In this document: positions 1 to 9,113 of the stretch, in pieces
Position numbering within the stretch: position 1 is the first letter of the stretch
Layout: each line of letters begins with the position of its first letter
Assembly (NCBI GenBank): GCA_020725705.1
Contig: DYEN01000356.1
Location: 1 to 34,498, forward strand
Reading direction: 5' to 3'
Length of the DNA stretch: 34,498 nucleotides
DNA from: Anaerolinea sp.
Lineage (GTDB): Bacteria; Chloroflexota; Anaerolineae; Aggregatilineales; Aggregatilineaceae
Notes under the pieces: model-generated
Told to the model about the DNA's origin: nothing
Seen by the model: the letters and a program-made list of their open reading frames with translations, nothing else
Database searches by the model: none
Made by a program: the position numbers and the translations under genes

Positions 1-1038
1 ACCGGGCGCGCCGCCAAGCGCCTCAGCGAGGCAACCGGCTACCCCGCGCGCACCATCCACCGCATGTTGGGTTTCAGCCCGTCCGACTACAGCTTCGCGC
101 ACAACGAAGAGAACCCGCTCGACACGGACCTGGTCGTTATCGACGAAGTCTCGATGCTCGACCTGGTGCTGTTCTACAATCTGCTCAAGGCCATCCCGCC
201 GGACGCGCATCTGCTGCTGGTGGGGGATGTGGATCAGCTTCCGAGCGTGGGCGCGGGCGACGTGCTGCGCGATGTGATCCGTAGCGGGCGCGTGCCGGTC
301 ACGCGGCTGGACGTGATCTTCCGCCAGGCCGAAACCAGCCAGATTATCCGCAACGCCCACCGCATCAATCAGGGTGAAAGCCCGGATACATCCAACCGCA
401 GCGACGATTTCTTCCTGTTCGTCGAAGAAGATCCCGAGGCTGCTGCCCGGCTGCTGGTCGAGATCGTGCGCGATCGGATCCCGCGTAAGTTCGGGCTGGA
501 CGCGCTGGACGATATCCAGGTGATGGCACCGATGTATCGCGGCCCGATCGGGGTGCTGGCGCTCAACGAGGCGCTGCAAGAGGCGCTCAACCCCTCGCAC
601 GATCGCAAAGCCGAGCGCCGGCTGGCGGGCCGCCTGTTCCGCGTGGGCGACAAGGTCATTCAGACGCGCAACAACTACGAAAAAGACGTCTATAACGGGG
701 ACATCGGGCGTGTCTACAGCATCGACATGACCGACCAGGTGCTTACGGTCGTCATCGACGGGCGCTTCGTCCAATATGACTGGGCCGAGGCCGACGAGCT
801 GTCTCACGCTTACTGCATCAGCGTGCACCGCGCCCAGGGCGGCGAATACCCCTGCGTGGTCATGCCGATCATGACCCAGCATTATATGCTGCTCCAGCGC
901 AACCTACTCTACACCGCCGTGACGCGCGCGCGGCAGCTTGTCGTGCTGGTCGGCACACGCAAGGCGATCGCGATCGCGGTCAAGAACGATCAGGTGGCGC
1001 GGCGCTGGAGCGCGCTCGACTGGCGGTTGAGCGGTTAA
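1..1038 (+). CDS. RecD2-like ATP-dependent DNA helicase (AAA/UvrD-C), C-terminal part; 5' end truncated by window
   Basis: Frame open from base 1. DLVVIDEVSMLD (Walker B), LLLVGDVDQLPSVGAGDVLRD, and C-terminal SHAYCISVHRAQGGEYPCVVMPI...LLYTAVTRARQLVVLVG are typical of RecD helicases. Confidence 0.9.
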   Translation, partial: TGRAAKRLSEATGYPARTIHRMLGFSPSDYSFAHNEENPLDTDLVVIDEVSMLDLVLFYNLLKAIPPDAHLLLVGDVDQLPSVGAGDVLRDVIRSGRVPVTRLDVIFRQAETSQIIRNAHRINQGESPDTSNRSDDFFLFVEEDPEAAARLLVEIVRDRIPRKFGLDALDDIQVMAPMYRGPIGVLALNEALQEALNPSHDRKAERRLAGRLFRVGDKVIQTRNNYEKDVYNGDIGRVYSIDMTDQVLTVVIDGRFVQYDWAEADELSHAYCISVHRAQGGEYPCVVMPIMTQHYMLLQRNLLYTAVTRARQLVVLVGTRKAIAIAVKNDQVARRWSALDWRLSG

Positions 1039-1092
1039 GAACAGCGCAAAGCAGCCAGAACGGCTAAAGGCAGCGAAGAGCGGCAAAAGCAG
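1039..1092. repeat. degenerate GCAGCnAAAG-like repeat element directly after the helicase stop codon
   Basis: gaacagcgcaaagcagccagaacggctaaaggcagcgaagagcggcaaaagcagg; shares gcagccaga(g)acggctaaa(a/g)gcagc with the array at 16387-16510. Confidence 0.6.
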
Positions 1093-1226
1093 GGGCGTGT
1101 AGAGGGCGCGGCGTGTTCCGCCCGTTTTCATTAGAAACCGGGTGGTATCCGAGATCTACCTGTTCCGTGCACGATCAGAACGGGCGCGCCCAGGGGCGAA
1201 GTGCGTGCAATGCAGCGTTGCCCCGC

Positions 1227-2471
1227 CTATCCCGCTTCGGGCAGGGTGGGCGGGTGCGCGGGCGGGCGCGGTTCGGGCGGTGTGGGATGGCTGCGCACGT
1301 AGGCCGCCAGCACCTGCGGGTAGACGCGCAGCGCGTCCCCCTGACCGGTCGGCTGGAGCAGCGACTTGGCGATCAGTTCCTGCACGACCCGCTCGTCGGG
1401 GGTGGGTTTGTTCTGGGCGACGGCATACAGCGCCGCGATCTCGGCGGCGGTCAGCGCGCGCAGCAGAGTCCGGCATTCGGCCTGGACGTTCGGCTCGGCG
1501 CTGAGCCGGGCAGCGGCCAGCTCGATGGCGTGCGGGTAGGTGCGGGCCTGGATGGCGGCCAGCTTGTCGGCGTGCTGAAACCCGGCCCGCATCAATCCGG
1601 CGAACCCACCCGTCGCCCGGATCAACAACCCCAGCGGATAGTCGTCCTTCGAGACACTGCGCTTCTCAAGCTGCTCGATCATGCGCCAGGCGTCGTCGTC
1701 GCCGAAGGGCTTGAGCCACACGACGTTATCGTGGAACAGCTCGAGGAACGGCTCCAGCACCGGCAGGCGGCTCCCCGCCAGCAGCGGCAGGCTGTTGCGC
1801 GTGAAGGTGGCGAACATCACCTGATATTTGAAGCGGTCGCGGATGCTGCGCAGCGCCACGAAGAAGTAGTTGGGCATTGTGTCCAGCAGCCGGTCGAACT
1901 CGTCCATCAGATAGGCGATGCGGATCGGGCGCCCAAGCAACCGATGGCCGGTCAGCGCCGCGTCGAGGATCGACTCTAGGTGGCGCAGCGCCAGGTGGGC
2001 GTGCAGGTGATCCTCGAAATCGGTGACGTCCGGGTGCGCGTTTTCGAAATGAGCTTGCAGGCGGGCGATCTTCTCGGCCAGCTCCGGGTCGGATTCCTGC
2101 CCTTCCACGGGGCGGTAGACCGGGTAGAGCTGCGGCGCGATCGTAGTGCGGTGGACCAGCAGCTCGAAACCCGGCCAGGCACGGGCCGCGATTTCCCCGC
2201 GATCGCCGGGGAGCGCCGGCAGCAGTGCGTTCGGGTCGACGTTGATCACGACGATCGGGCCGTGCTGAGCCGAGCGCGGCGCAAAGCGGTTCCAGGGGCT
2301 GGCCGGGTCGTTAGGCGCCAGCCGCTCCTGATCCAGATAGCGCAGCAGGTTGGTCTTGCCGATGCTGGGCGGGCCGATAACCGACACAGACTGCCCCTGA
2401 TCGAGCGCCTCGATAATGGCGGCGACCTCGGCCTGCCGATAGTCAGGATGGTAATAGCGCGGTGTGCTCAT
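1227..2471 (-). CDS. stand-alone AAA family ATPase (Orc1/AAA_16-like)
   Basis: Start MSTPRYYHPDYRQAEV at 2471, inside ORF 1227..2609. Walker A GPPSIGKTNLL, Walker B IRIAYLMDEFD. Confidence 0.75.
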   Translation of the reverse strand: MSTPRYYHPDYRQAEVAAIIEALDQGQSVSVIGPPSIGKTNLLRYLDQERLAPNDPASPWNRFAPRSAQHGPIVVINVDPNALLPALPGDRGEIAARAWPGFELLVHRTTIAPQLYPVYRPVEGQESDPELAEKIARLQAHFENAHPDVTDFEDHLHAHLALRHLESILDAALTGHRLLGRPIRIAYLMDEFDRLLDTMPNYFFVALRSIRDRFKYQVMFATFTRNSLPLLAGSRLPVLEPFLELFHDNVVWLKPFGDDDAWRMIEQLEKRSVSKDDYPLGLLIRATGGFAGLMRAGFQHADKLAAIQARTYPHAIELAAARLSAEPNVQAECRTLLRALTAAEIAALYAVAQNKPTPDERVVQELIAKSLLQPTGQGDALRVYPQVLAAYVRSHPTPPEPRPPAHPPTLPEAG

Positions 2472-2560
2472 GGGTCCGTCCGTGCCAGATAGACGCGCCG
2501 GGGAGCGGCGGTCGGCGGAACACTGCCTAAAATTCCATTGTAAAACGAAAGCCAGGGCGT

Positions 2561-2589
2561 TTGCCAATGGCTGGCGCGATATGTACAAT
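2561..2589 (+). promoter_or_regulatory. sigma70-like promoter for the 2-oxoacid dehydrogenase operon
   Basis: TTGCCA (2561-2566), 17-bp spacer, TACAAT (2584-2589), upstream of the E1alpha start at 2676. Confidence 0.5.
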
Positions 2590-2675
2590 CTCCATGATGC
2601 CGCCACCAAGTCAGTTCTCTCTTACAGGCGCACACTCCCGCCTGTTTTCGCGCTATCTCAACAGGGAATGGGTCT

Positions 2676-3656
2676 ATGGCAACACCAAATAAGGAAACAC
2701 TGCTCGATTGGTACCACCAGATGGTGCTGATTCGACGGTTCGAAGAACGCTGCGCCGAGCTATACCAGCAGGGGTTGATCGGCGGGTTTCTGCATCTGTA
2801 CATCGGCCAGGAAGCGACGGGAGTTGGCGCGGTCGCGGCGCTGAAAGAGCATGATCACGTCATTACTGCCTACCGGGATCACGGGATCGCGCTGGCGCGC
2901 GGGCTGGACCCCAAGCGGGTAATGGCCGAGATGCTCGGCAAGGTCGATGGTGTCAGCGGCGGCAAGGGCGGCTCGATGCACCTGGCGGATCGCGAGCGCC
3001 GCTTCTGGGGCGGCTACGGGATCGTCGGTGGGCATTTGCCGCTGGCAGCCGGGATCGCGCTGGCCTCGAAGTACGAGGACCGTGGCGAGGTGGTGCTGTG
3101 CCTGATGGGCGACGGCGCCACGAATATCGGCTATTTCCACGAATCGCTCAACCTGAGCGCGGTGTGGGAGCTGCCGGTCGTCTGGCTGATCGAGAACAAC
3201 CAGTACGGTATGGGGACCTCGGTGGCACGCGCCAGCGGCGTGACGGAGTTGGTCAAAAAGGCGCGTGCGTACGGCGATAACGGGCGCGGCATGAAAGAAG
3301 GCCCGCGCATCGACGGCATGAACGTGCTCGAAGTCTACGAGCAGGTCAGCGAGGCCGTCGAGTACGCGCGCAAGCACGGCCCGATCCTGGTGGAATCCCT
3401 GACCTATCGCTTGCAGGGGCACAGCATGGGCGACCCGGAGCGGTATCGCACCAAGGAAGAGGTCGAGCAGTACGTCGCCAGCGGCCCGATTGGCCGCTTC
3501 CGCACCTATCTCATCGAGAAATACAAGAACATCGAACCCAAGCTTGATGAGATCGACGCGCGAGCTCTCGAAGAAGTCGATGAGGCGGTGGAGTTCGCCA
3601 AGAACAGCCCCGACCCGACCTTCGAAGACCTGGTTCGTCACGTGTACGTGGATTGA
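2676..3656 (+). CDS. pdhA: pyruvate/2-oxoacid (acetoin) dehydrogenase E1 component, alpha subunit
   Basis: MVLIRRFEERCAELYQQGLIGGFLHLYIGQEA, and TPP motif MGDGATNIGYFHESLNLSAVWELPVVWLIENNQYGMGT. Confidence 0.93.
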   Translation: MATPNKETLLDWYHQMVLIRRFEERCAELYQQGLIGGFLHLYIGQEATGVGAVAALKEHDHVITAYRDHGIALARGLDPKRVMAEMLGKVDGVSGGKGGSMHLADRERRFWGGYGIVGGHLPLAAGIALASKYEDRGEVVLCLMGDGATNIGYFHESLNLSAVWELPVVWLIENNQYGMGTSVARASGVTELVKKARAYGDNGRGMKEGPRIDGMNVLEVYEQVSEAVEYARKHGPILVESLTYRLQGHSMGDPERYRTKEEVEQYVASGPIGRFRTYLIEKYKNIEPKLDEIDARALEEVDEAVEFAKNSPDPTFEDLVRHVYVD

Positions 3657-3663
3657 GGGCAAA

Positions 3664-4650
3664 ATGGCAGACAGACCGATTACCATTCGCGAGGCGCTGA
3701 GCGCGGCCCTGCGCGAGGAAATGCAGCGCGACGAGCGCGTGTTCATCATGGGTGAAGAAGTCGGCGTGTGGGGCGGCACCTACGCCGTGACGCGCGGCTT
3801 TCTGGACGAGTTCGGCGAAAAGCGCGTGCGCGACACACCCATCGCCGAGATGGTGATCGCCGGTGCAGCCGTCGGCGCGGCGATGGCCGGGCTGCGGCCT
3901 GTGGCCGAGATCATGACGATCAACTTCGCCTTCCTGGCCCTGGACGCGATTGTGAACCACGCGGCCAAAGTGCGCTACATGTTCAACGGGCAGTTCACCG
4001 TTCCGCTGGTCATCCGCACGACGACGGGCGGCGGCAAACAGCTCGGCGCGACCCATTCCCACGCGCCCGAGGTGATCTTCGCCCACTTCCCCGGCCTGTA
4101 TGTCGCCGTGCCCGGCACGGCCTACGACGCCAAGGGTATGCTCAAGGCCGCCATCCGCGACGACAACCCGGTGCTCTTCGTCGAACACAGCACCATGCTC
4201 CAGCGCCGCAGCCCGGTTCCCGACGACCCAGACTTCTTGCTGCCCATCGGCAAGAGCGATGTCAAACGCCGGGGCGACGATGTGACGATTGTGACCTTTA
4301 GCAAGGGCCTGGAGTGGTCGATGGCAGCGGCGGAGACGCTGGCGCAGGACGGCATCGAGGCCGAGATCATCGATCTGCGCTGGCTGCGCCCGCTGGACCT
4401 GGAGCCGGTCTTCGAGAGCTTCAAGAAGACCAACCGCTGCGTGGTGGTCGAGGAAAGCCTGCCGATGTTCAACGTCGGCGCCGAGATTGCCGCGCGGCTT
4501 CAGGACGAGCTGTTCGACTATATGGACGCGCCGGTCAAGCGTGTGGCGGCGATGGACGTCCCGCTGCCCTATGCCGCCGAGATCGAGCGGATGGCGCTGC
4601 CGAGTCCTGAGAAGATCGTCAAGGCGGTGAAGGAGGTCGTCGGTGGCTGA
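3664..4650 (+). CDS. pdhB: pyruvate/2-oxoacid dehydrogenase E1 component, beta subunit
   Basis: ITIREALSAALREEMQRDERVFIMGEEVGVWGGTYAVTRGF; start ATG 3664 inside ORF 3490..4650. Confidence 0.93.
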   Translation: MADRPITIREALSAALREEMQRDERVFIMGEEVGVWGGTYAVTRGFLDEFGEKRVRDTPIAEMVIAGAAVGAAMAGLRPVAEIMTINFAFLALDAIVNHAAKVRYMFNGQFTVPLVIRTTTGGGKQLGATHSHAPEVIFAHFPGLYVAVPGTAYDAKGMLKAAIRDDNPVLFVEHSTMLQRRSPVPDDPDFLLPIGKSDVKRRGDDVTIVTFSKGLEWSMAAAETLAQDGIEAEIIDLRWLRPLDLEPVFESFKKTNRCVVVEESLPMFNVGAEIAARLQDELFDYMDAPVKRVAAMDVPLPYAAEIERMALPSPEKIVKAVKEVVGG

Positions 4651-6004
4651 GACACTCACCATGCCCAAGCTGGGCTTCGACATGGCAGAAGGCACGCTGA
4701 TCGCCTGGACCAAGTCGGTCGGCGATACGATTAACAAGGGGGATGTGATCGCCGAGATCGAGACCGACAAGGCCACGATCGAGATCGAAGCACAGGCGGG
4801 CGGCACGATCTTGAAATTCCTGGCCGAGCCGGGCGATGTCGTCCCGGTGGGCGCGCCGATCGCGTATGTTGGCGCCGAGGGCGAGCAGGTGCCCGAGGAA
4901 GGCGCTCCGCCGCCCGCCGCGGAGCCGCCCAGCCAGGCCGAGGCCGAGGCTGTGGCCGCACCGCCCAAGCCCGAAGCCGCGCCCGGTAAAACCGAAGACA
5001 AGGACGAAGGCGAGGCGCGGCCCCAGTACGCCGAAGCCAAAGCCGAAGCTGAGGCAGAGGGCACTGAGGAAGCCGGTTTCATCAAAGCCAGCCCGATCGC
5101 GCGGCGCATCGCCGACGAGCGCGGTATTGATCTGCGCCGCGTCAAGGGGACAGGACCCGGCGGGCGGATCGTCAAGCGCGACGTCGAGGAGTTCCCGGTC
5201 GAGGAAGCCCCGGCAGCCCCGGTCAAAGAGGCCGCGCCTGCGCCTGCAGCGGCACCCGCGCCGTCTGTTGAGCTGCCGCAGCCCTCGGTTGGCGAAGTGC
5301 CGTCCGGCCCGGATGTGGAGATCATCGAGATCAGCCGGCTGCGCAAGCGTATCGGCCAGCGGATGGTCGAGAGCAAGCTCTACGTCCCGCACTTCTATGT
5401 CACGACGGCTATCGACGTCACGGCACTACTTGAGCTGCGCAAGCAGTTGAACGAGAGCATCCCGGACGAAGCGCGCAAGATCAGCGTCAACGACCTGATC
5501 GTCAAAGGGGCGGCGCTGGCCCTGCGCGAGTACCCAAACCTCAACACGCACTTCTACGGCGACCGGCTCGTGCGGCACAAGCGCATCCACATCGGGATCG
5601 CTGTGGCGCTGCCCGGCGGCGGCCTGATGAACGTGGTCGCGCGGGACGCCGACAAGACGGCGCTGGGGACGATGGCGGTCCAGAACCGCGAGATGATCGC
5701 CCGCGCCCGCGAGGGCAAGGTCCGCGCCGAGGATGTAGAAGGTAGCACCTTCAGCGTCAGCAACCTGGGTCCGTACGACGTCGATCACTTCGCGGCGATC
5801 ATCAACCCGCCCGAAGCCGCGATCCTGGCCATCGGCGCGGCCCGCAAGACGCCGGTCGTGCTGGATGACGATACGGTGGGCGTGCGCATGATCATGAAGG
5901 CGACGATCAGCGTCGATCACCGTGTCAGCGACGGGGCCGAGGGTGCGGAGTTTCTCAAACTCTTTAAAGATCTGCTCGAAAACCCGATGCGGCTGCTGAT
6001 GTAG
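4643..6004 (+). CDS. pdhC: dihydrolipoamide acyltransferase (E2) of 2-oxoacid dehydrogenase complex
   Basis: Lipoyl domain (ETDKATIEIEAQAGG), peripheral subunit-binding domain (ASPIARRIADERGIDLRRVKGTGPGGRIVKRDV), C-terminal ISVDHRVSDGAEGAEFL. GTG start overlaps the E1beta stop. Confidence 0.92.
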   Translation: MAETLTMPKLGFDMAEGTLIAWTKSVGDTINKGDVIAEIETDKATIEIEAQAGGTILKFLAEPGDVVPVGAPIAYVGAEGEQVPEEGAPPPAAEPPSQAEAEAVAAPPKPEAAPGKTEDKDEGEARPQYAEAKAEAEAEGTEEAGFIKASPIARRIADERGIDLRRVKGTGPGGRIVKRDVEEFPVEEAPAAPVKEAAPAPAAAPAPSVELPQPSVGEVPSGPDVEIIEISRLRKRIGQRMVESKLYVPHFYVTTAIDVTALLELRKQLNESIPDEARKISVNDLIVKGAALALREYPNLNTHFYGDRLVRHKRIHIGIAVALPGGGLMNVVARDADKTALGTMAVQNREMIARAREGKVRAEDVEGSTFSVSNLGPYDVDHFAAIINPPEAAILAIGAARKTPVVLDDDTVGVRMIMKATISVDHRVSDGAEGAEFLKLFKDLLENPMRLLM

Positions 6005-6046
6005 CCCTGGCGTGGCCCATGCGGCGCGCCTGAGCATGACGAATCG

Positions 6047-6086
6047 AACCGGGGCCGAGCATGGCTGCTCCCCCGGTTTTGTTTTG
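6047..6086 (+). terminator. Rho-independent terminator after the 2-oxoacid dehydrogenase operon
   Basis: AACCGGGG...CCCCGGTT perfect 8-bp stem followed by TTGTTTT. Confidence 0.7.
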
Positions 6087-6156
6087 GCGCGGGCAATCGT
6101 TTCAGTTGGAGCGGTGAAGCGGTGATAGATAGTACTGTCTGCCGCTGAAAGAAGCA

Positions 6157-6165
6157 TGCTATACT
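6157..6165 (+). promoter_or_regulatory. extended -10 promoter element upstream of glpABC
   Basis: TGCTATACT, 35 bp upstream of the TTG start at 6200; no clear -35. Confidence 0.45.
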
Positions 6166-6199
6166 CGCCTACACAATCGGCACTGGATAGGAGTCACCT

Positions 6200-7819
6200 T
6201 TGGAAACGACGTCAGTTGATGTCCTCGTCGTGGGTGGGGGGGCGACGGGTGCCGCAGCGGCCTACGACCTGGCGCGGCGCGGCGTTCGGGTGTTGTTGGT
6301 GGACCAGAACGACCTGACGACCGGCACGTCCGGGCGCTATCACGGGCTGCTCCATTCCGGCGGGCGTTACGTCATCACCGACTTTGACACGGCGGTGGAA
6401 TGCATCACCGAGAACCTGATCCTGCGCCGCATCGCGCCCTTTGCCATCGAAGATACGGGCGGGCTGTTTGTGGCGACTTCGCAGGATCCCGATGATTTCC
6501 CGGCGCGCTGGGTTGCCGCCTGCGCCAGAGCCGGCATCGCCACCGAGGCCCTGACCCCGGAGCAGGCGCGCGCGCTGGAGCCGGCCCTGACGCGCGACAT
6601 CACCGCTGTCTACCGCGTGCCGGATGCCTCGTGCGATTCGTTCGATCTCAATCACGGCTTCATCACGGCTGCGCGCACCTACGGCGGCGATGCCTGGATC
6701 TATCAGCGCGTGACGGGCTTTCTGACCGACGGCGACGCGGTGGTCGGCGCGGAGCTGGAAGACACGCGCACCGGCGAGCGGCGGCGGGTGCATGCCGCGT
6801 GCGTGCTCAACGCGACCGGCCCCTGGGCCGGCGTCGTCGCCGGGCTGGTGGGTCTGGACGTGAAGATCCGGCTCGACCGTGGCTCGATGGTCGCCATGAA
6901 CATCCGCTGGGTGAACACGATCGTCAACCGGCTGCGCCCGCCCTCGGACGGCGACATCCTTGTGCCGGTCGGGACGGTCTGCGTGTTGGGCACGACCTCG
7001 ATCCGCACCGAGGATCCAGCCGACACACATGTGGACGTGTCGGAAGTCAGCACGTTGCTGCGTGAGGCCGACGTGGTGGTGCCCGGCATCCGGCAAGGGC
7101 GGGCGCTGCGCGCCTGGGCGGGTGTGCGCCCGCTCTACGAGCCGCCGGCAGAGCTGGCACAGCTTGAGAGCGGGCACAACGTCAGCCGGCGCTTCGCGGT
7201 GATCGACCACACCGAGCGCGACGGGCTGCGCGGCCTGGTGACGGTGGTGGGCGGCAAGCTGACGACCTGCCGTCTGATGGCCGAGCAGGCGGTCGATGTT
7301 GTCTGCCGGCAGCTTGGCATCTCGGCGCGTTGCACGACCGCCGACGAGCCGCTGCCCGTCCCCGAAACCTCGCCGCGACATTATCACCAACTGACTCACC
7401 GCGTGCACCGGCTGGAGCACGGCGAGATGCCCGGCGCGCTGATCTGCGAGTGCGAGGTTGTCACGCGGCCGCAGTTGGAAGCGCGCATCGCCGCCTATGG
7501 GGATCAGCCGGTGGCGCTGGACGACCTGCGCCGCGATCTGCGCCTGGGGATGGGCCCATGCCAGGCGGGGTTCTGCGGCTATCGCGCGGCGGGCATCCTG
7601 CACGCGGCGAAGGGGCTGTCACCCGGAGACGCGACACGCGCGCTGGGCGCGTTCGTCGGCGAGCGGTTCCGAGGCGTGCGGCCGCTGCTCTACGGCCACC
7701 AACTGCGCCAGCTCTATCTGGACGAGCTGATCTACCGGCGCACGCTGGGCCTGGACACGCTTTTGACGCTCGACCAGCCGCAACCTGAGGGGGTGAGCGA
7801 TGCCGGCAGCGAAGCCTGA
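6200..7819 (+). CDS. glpA: anaerobic glycerol-3-phosphate dehydrogenase subunit A
   Basis: FAD motif VLVVGGGATGAAAAYDLARRG, TSGRYHGLLHSGGRY, and C-terminal BFD-type [2Fe-2S] motif CECEV...GPCQAGFCGYR. TTG start with ATAGGAG upstream. Confidence 0.92.
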   Translation: METTSVDVLVVGGGATGAAAAYDLARRGVRVLLVDQNDLTTGTSGRYHGLLHSGGRYVITDFDTAVECITENLILRRIAPFAIEDTGGLFVATSQDPDDFPARWVAACARAGIATEALTPEQARALEPALTRDITAVYRVPDASCDSFDLNHGFITAARTYGGDAWIYQRVTGFLTDGDAVVGAELEDTRTGERRRVHAACVLNATGPWAGVVAGLVGLDVKIRLDRGSMVAMNIRWVNTIVNRLRPPSDGDILVPVGTVCVLGTTSIRTEDPADTHVDVSEVSTLLREADVVVPGIRQGRALRAWAGVRPLYEPPAELAQLESGHNVSRRFAVIDHTERDGLRGLVTVVGGKLTTCRLMAEQAVDVVCRQLGISARCTTADEPLPVPETSPRHYHQLTHRVHRLEHGEMPGALICECEVVTRPQLEARIAAYGDQPVALDDLRRDLRLGMGPCQAGFCGYRAAGILHAAKGLSPGDATRALGAFVGERFRGVRPLLYGHQLRQLYLDELIYRRTLGLDTLLTLDQPQPEGVSDAGSEA

Positions 7820-9113
7820 GCGACACAGTGTCGCGTCGCATCCGGCCGCCGAGACCGACGTCATCGTGATCGGCGCCGGGCTGGCCGGGCTGATGGCGGC
7901 GGTGTTTGCCGTCGAAGCGGGCGCGCGCGTCCGCCTGATTGCGCAGGGGTGGGGTCAGCAGCTTGTCACGCCGGGCTGGATCAGCGTCTGCGACCGCGCC
8001 GAGGACGATGTGATCGCCGAAGTGCGCGGGTACGCCGCGCTGCACCCGGAGCACCCCTACGGCCGGGCGGGCGACGACGCGATGGTGAACGGGCTGGAGC
8101 GGTTCCGCGCCGCCACCGAGGCGGTCGGCCTGCCCTACGAACTGCGCCGGAAGGACGGGCACAACATGCGCCTGATGACCCTGCTAGGCGGCATCCAGCG
8201 CGTGATGCTGGCGCCGCGCGGGCTGGCGGCAGGCGACCTGACCGACGTGCGCGGGCCGATCCTGCTGGTGGGATTTGCCGGCTGGCGCGATTTCTTCGCC
8301 GACCTGGCCGCGGCCAACCTGCGCCGCCAGGGTATCGACGCGCGCGCGCTGGCGATCCAGCTCCCCGACCCGGACCGCTATTGGGACCTCTGGCCGGGCG
8401 ATCTGGCGCGCCATTTCGATTCGGCGCTGTTTCGCGAGGCGATGGCGCGGCAGGTAGCACCCCATGCCCGCGATGCGGAGCGTGTGGGCTTCCCGGCTGT
8501 GCTGGGCATGGACGATCATCCGCGCGCGCTCGATGACCTGAGTGGGCAGATCGGGCGCCCGGTCTTCGAGATCCCCACCCTGCCGGAGAGCGTGCCGGGC
8601 GTGCGCCTCAGCAACCGCCTGCGCCGCTGGCTGCTGCGCCAGGGCGCGCGCGTGCAGATCGGGCATCCGGTGGTGCGCGGCGTGGTCGAAGGGCGGCGCT
8701 GCGTCGGGGTTGAAGTGCAGTCCTTGGGGCACACCACGCTCTTCCGCGCCGATCACGTCATCCTGGCGACGGGTGGTCTGTACGGCGGCGGGATCGAAAC
8801 CGACGAGAGCGGGCGCGTGTGGGAGCCGCTGTTCGGCCTGCCTGTGCTGGCGCCGGAAGTGACGAGCCGCGCGGAATGGTATTACGACGACCTGCTCATC
8901 GAGCGCGGCCACCCCATTCACCGCCAGGCCGGGCTGCGCGTCAACACGCGCCTGCAGCCGCTTGACGAGTCGGGCGAGCCGGTGCTGGAAAATGTCTATG
9001 CTGCCGGGCAGATGCTGGCCGGGTTCAACCCGCTGACGGACGGCTGCGCCGAAGGCATCGCCCTGGCGACGGCCTACAAAGCGGTGCAGACCGCGCTTGG
9101 TCTGGACGAATGA
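7800..9113 (+). CDS. glpB: anaerobic glycerol-3-phosphate dehydrogenase subunit B
   Basis: DVIVIGAGLAGLMAAVFAVEAGARV; NVYAAGQMLAGFNPLTDGCAEGIALATA; located between glpA and glpC. Confidence 0.9.
   Translation: MPAAKPERHSVASHPAAETDVIVIGAGLAGLMAAVFAVEAGARVRLIAQGWGQQLVTPGWISVCDRAEDDVIAEVRGYAALHPEHPYGRAGDDAMVNGLERFRAATEAVGLPYELRRKDGHNMRLMTLLGGIQRVMLAPRGLAAGDLTDVRGPILLVGFAGWRDFFADLAAANLRRQGIDARALAIQLPDPDRYWDLWPGDLARHFDSALFREAMARQVAPHARDAERVGFPAVLGMDDHPRALDDLSGQIGRPVFEIPTLPESVPGVRLSNRLRRWLLRQGARVQIGHPVVRGVVEGRRCVGVEVQSLGHTTLFRADHVILATGGLYGGGIETDESGRVWEPLFGLPVLAPEVTSRAEWYYDDLLIERGHPIHRQAGLRVNTRLQPLDESGEPVLENVYAAGQMLAGFNPLTDGCAEGIALATAYKAVQTALGLDE

Noticed and set aside
1113-1979. 288-aa + strand ORF opposite the AAA ATPase
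   Set aside because: Codes antisense to Walker A/B-containing protein; composition is typical of a shadow ORF.
3490-3663. N-terminal extension of the E1beta ORF
   Set aside because: It overlaps the E1alpha 3' end; the homologous start MADRPITIREAL is at ATG 3664.
3511-5376. 621-aa antisense ORF opposite the E1beta/E2 genes
   Set aside because: Shadow ORF caused by high GC and strongly coding opposite strand; the protein is low-complexity with no recognisable domain.
6212-7603. 463-aa antisense ORF opposite glpA
   Set aside because: Mirror ORF of an unambiguous gene; no domain motif.
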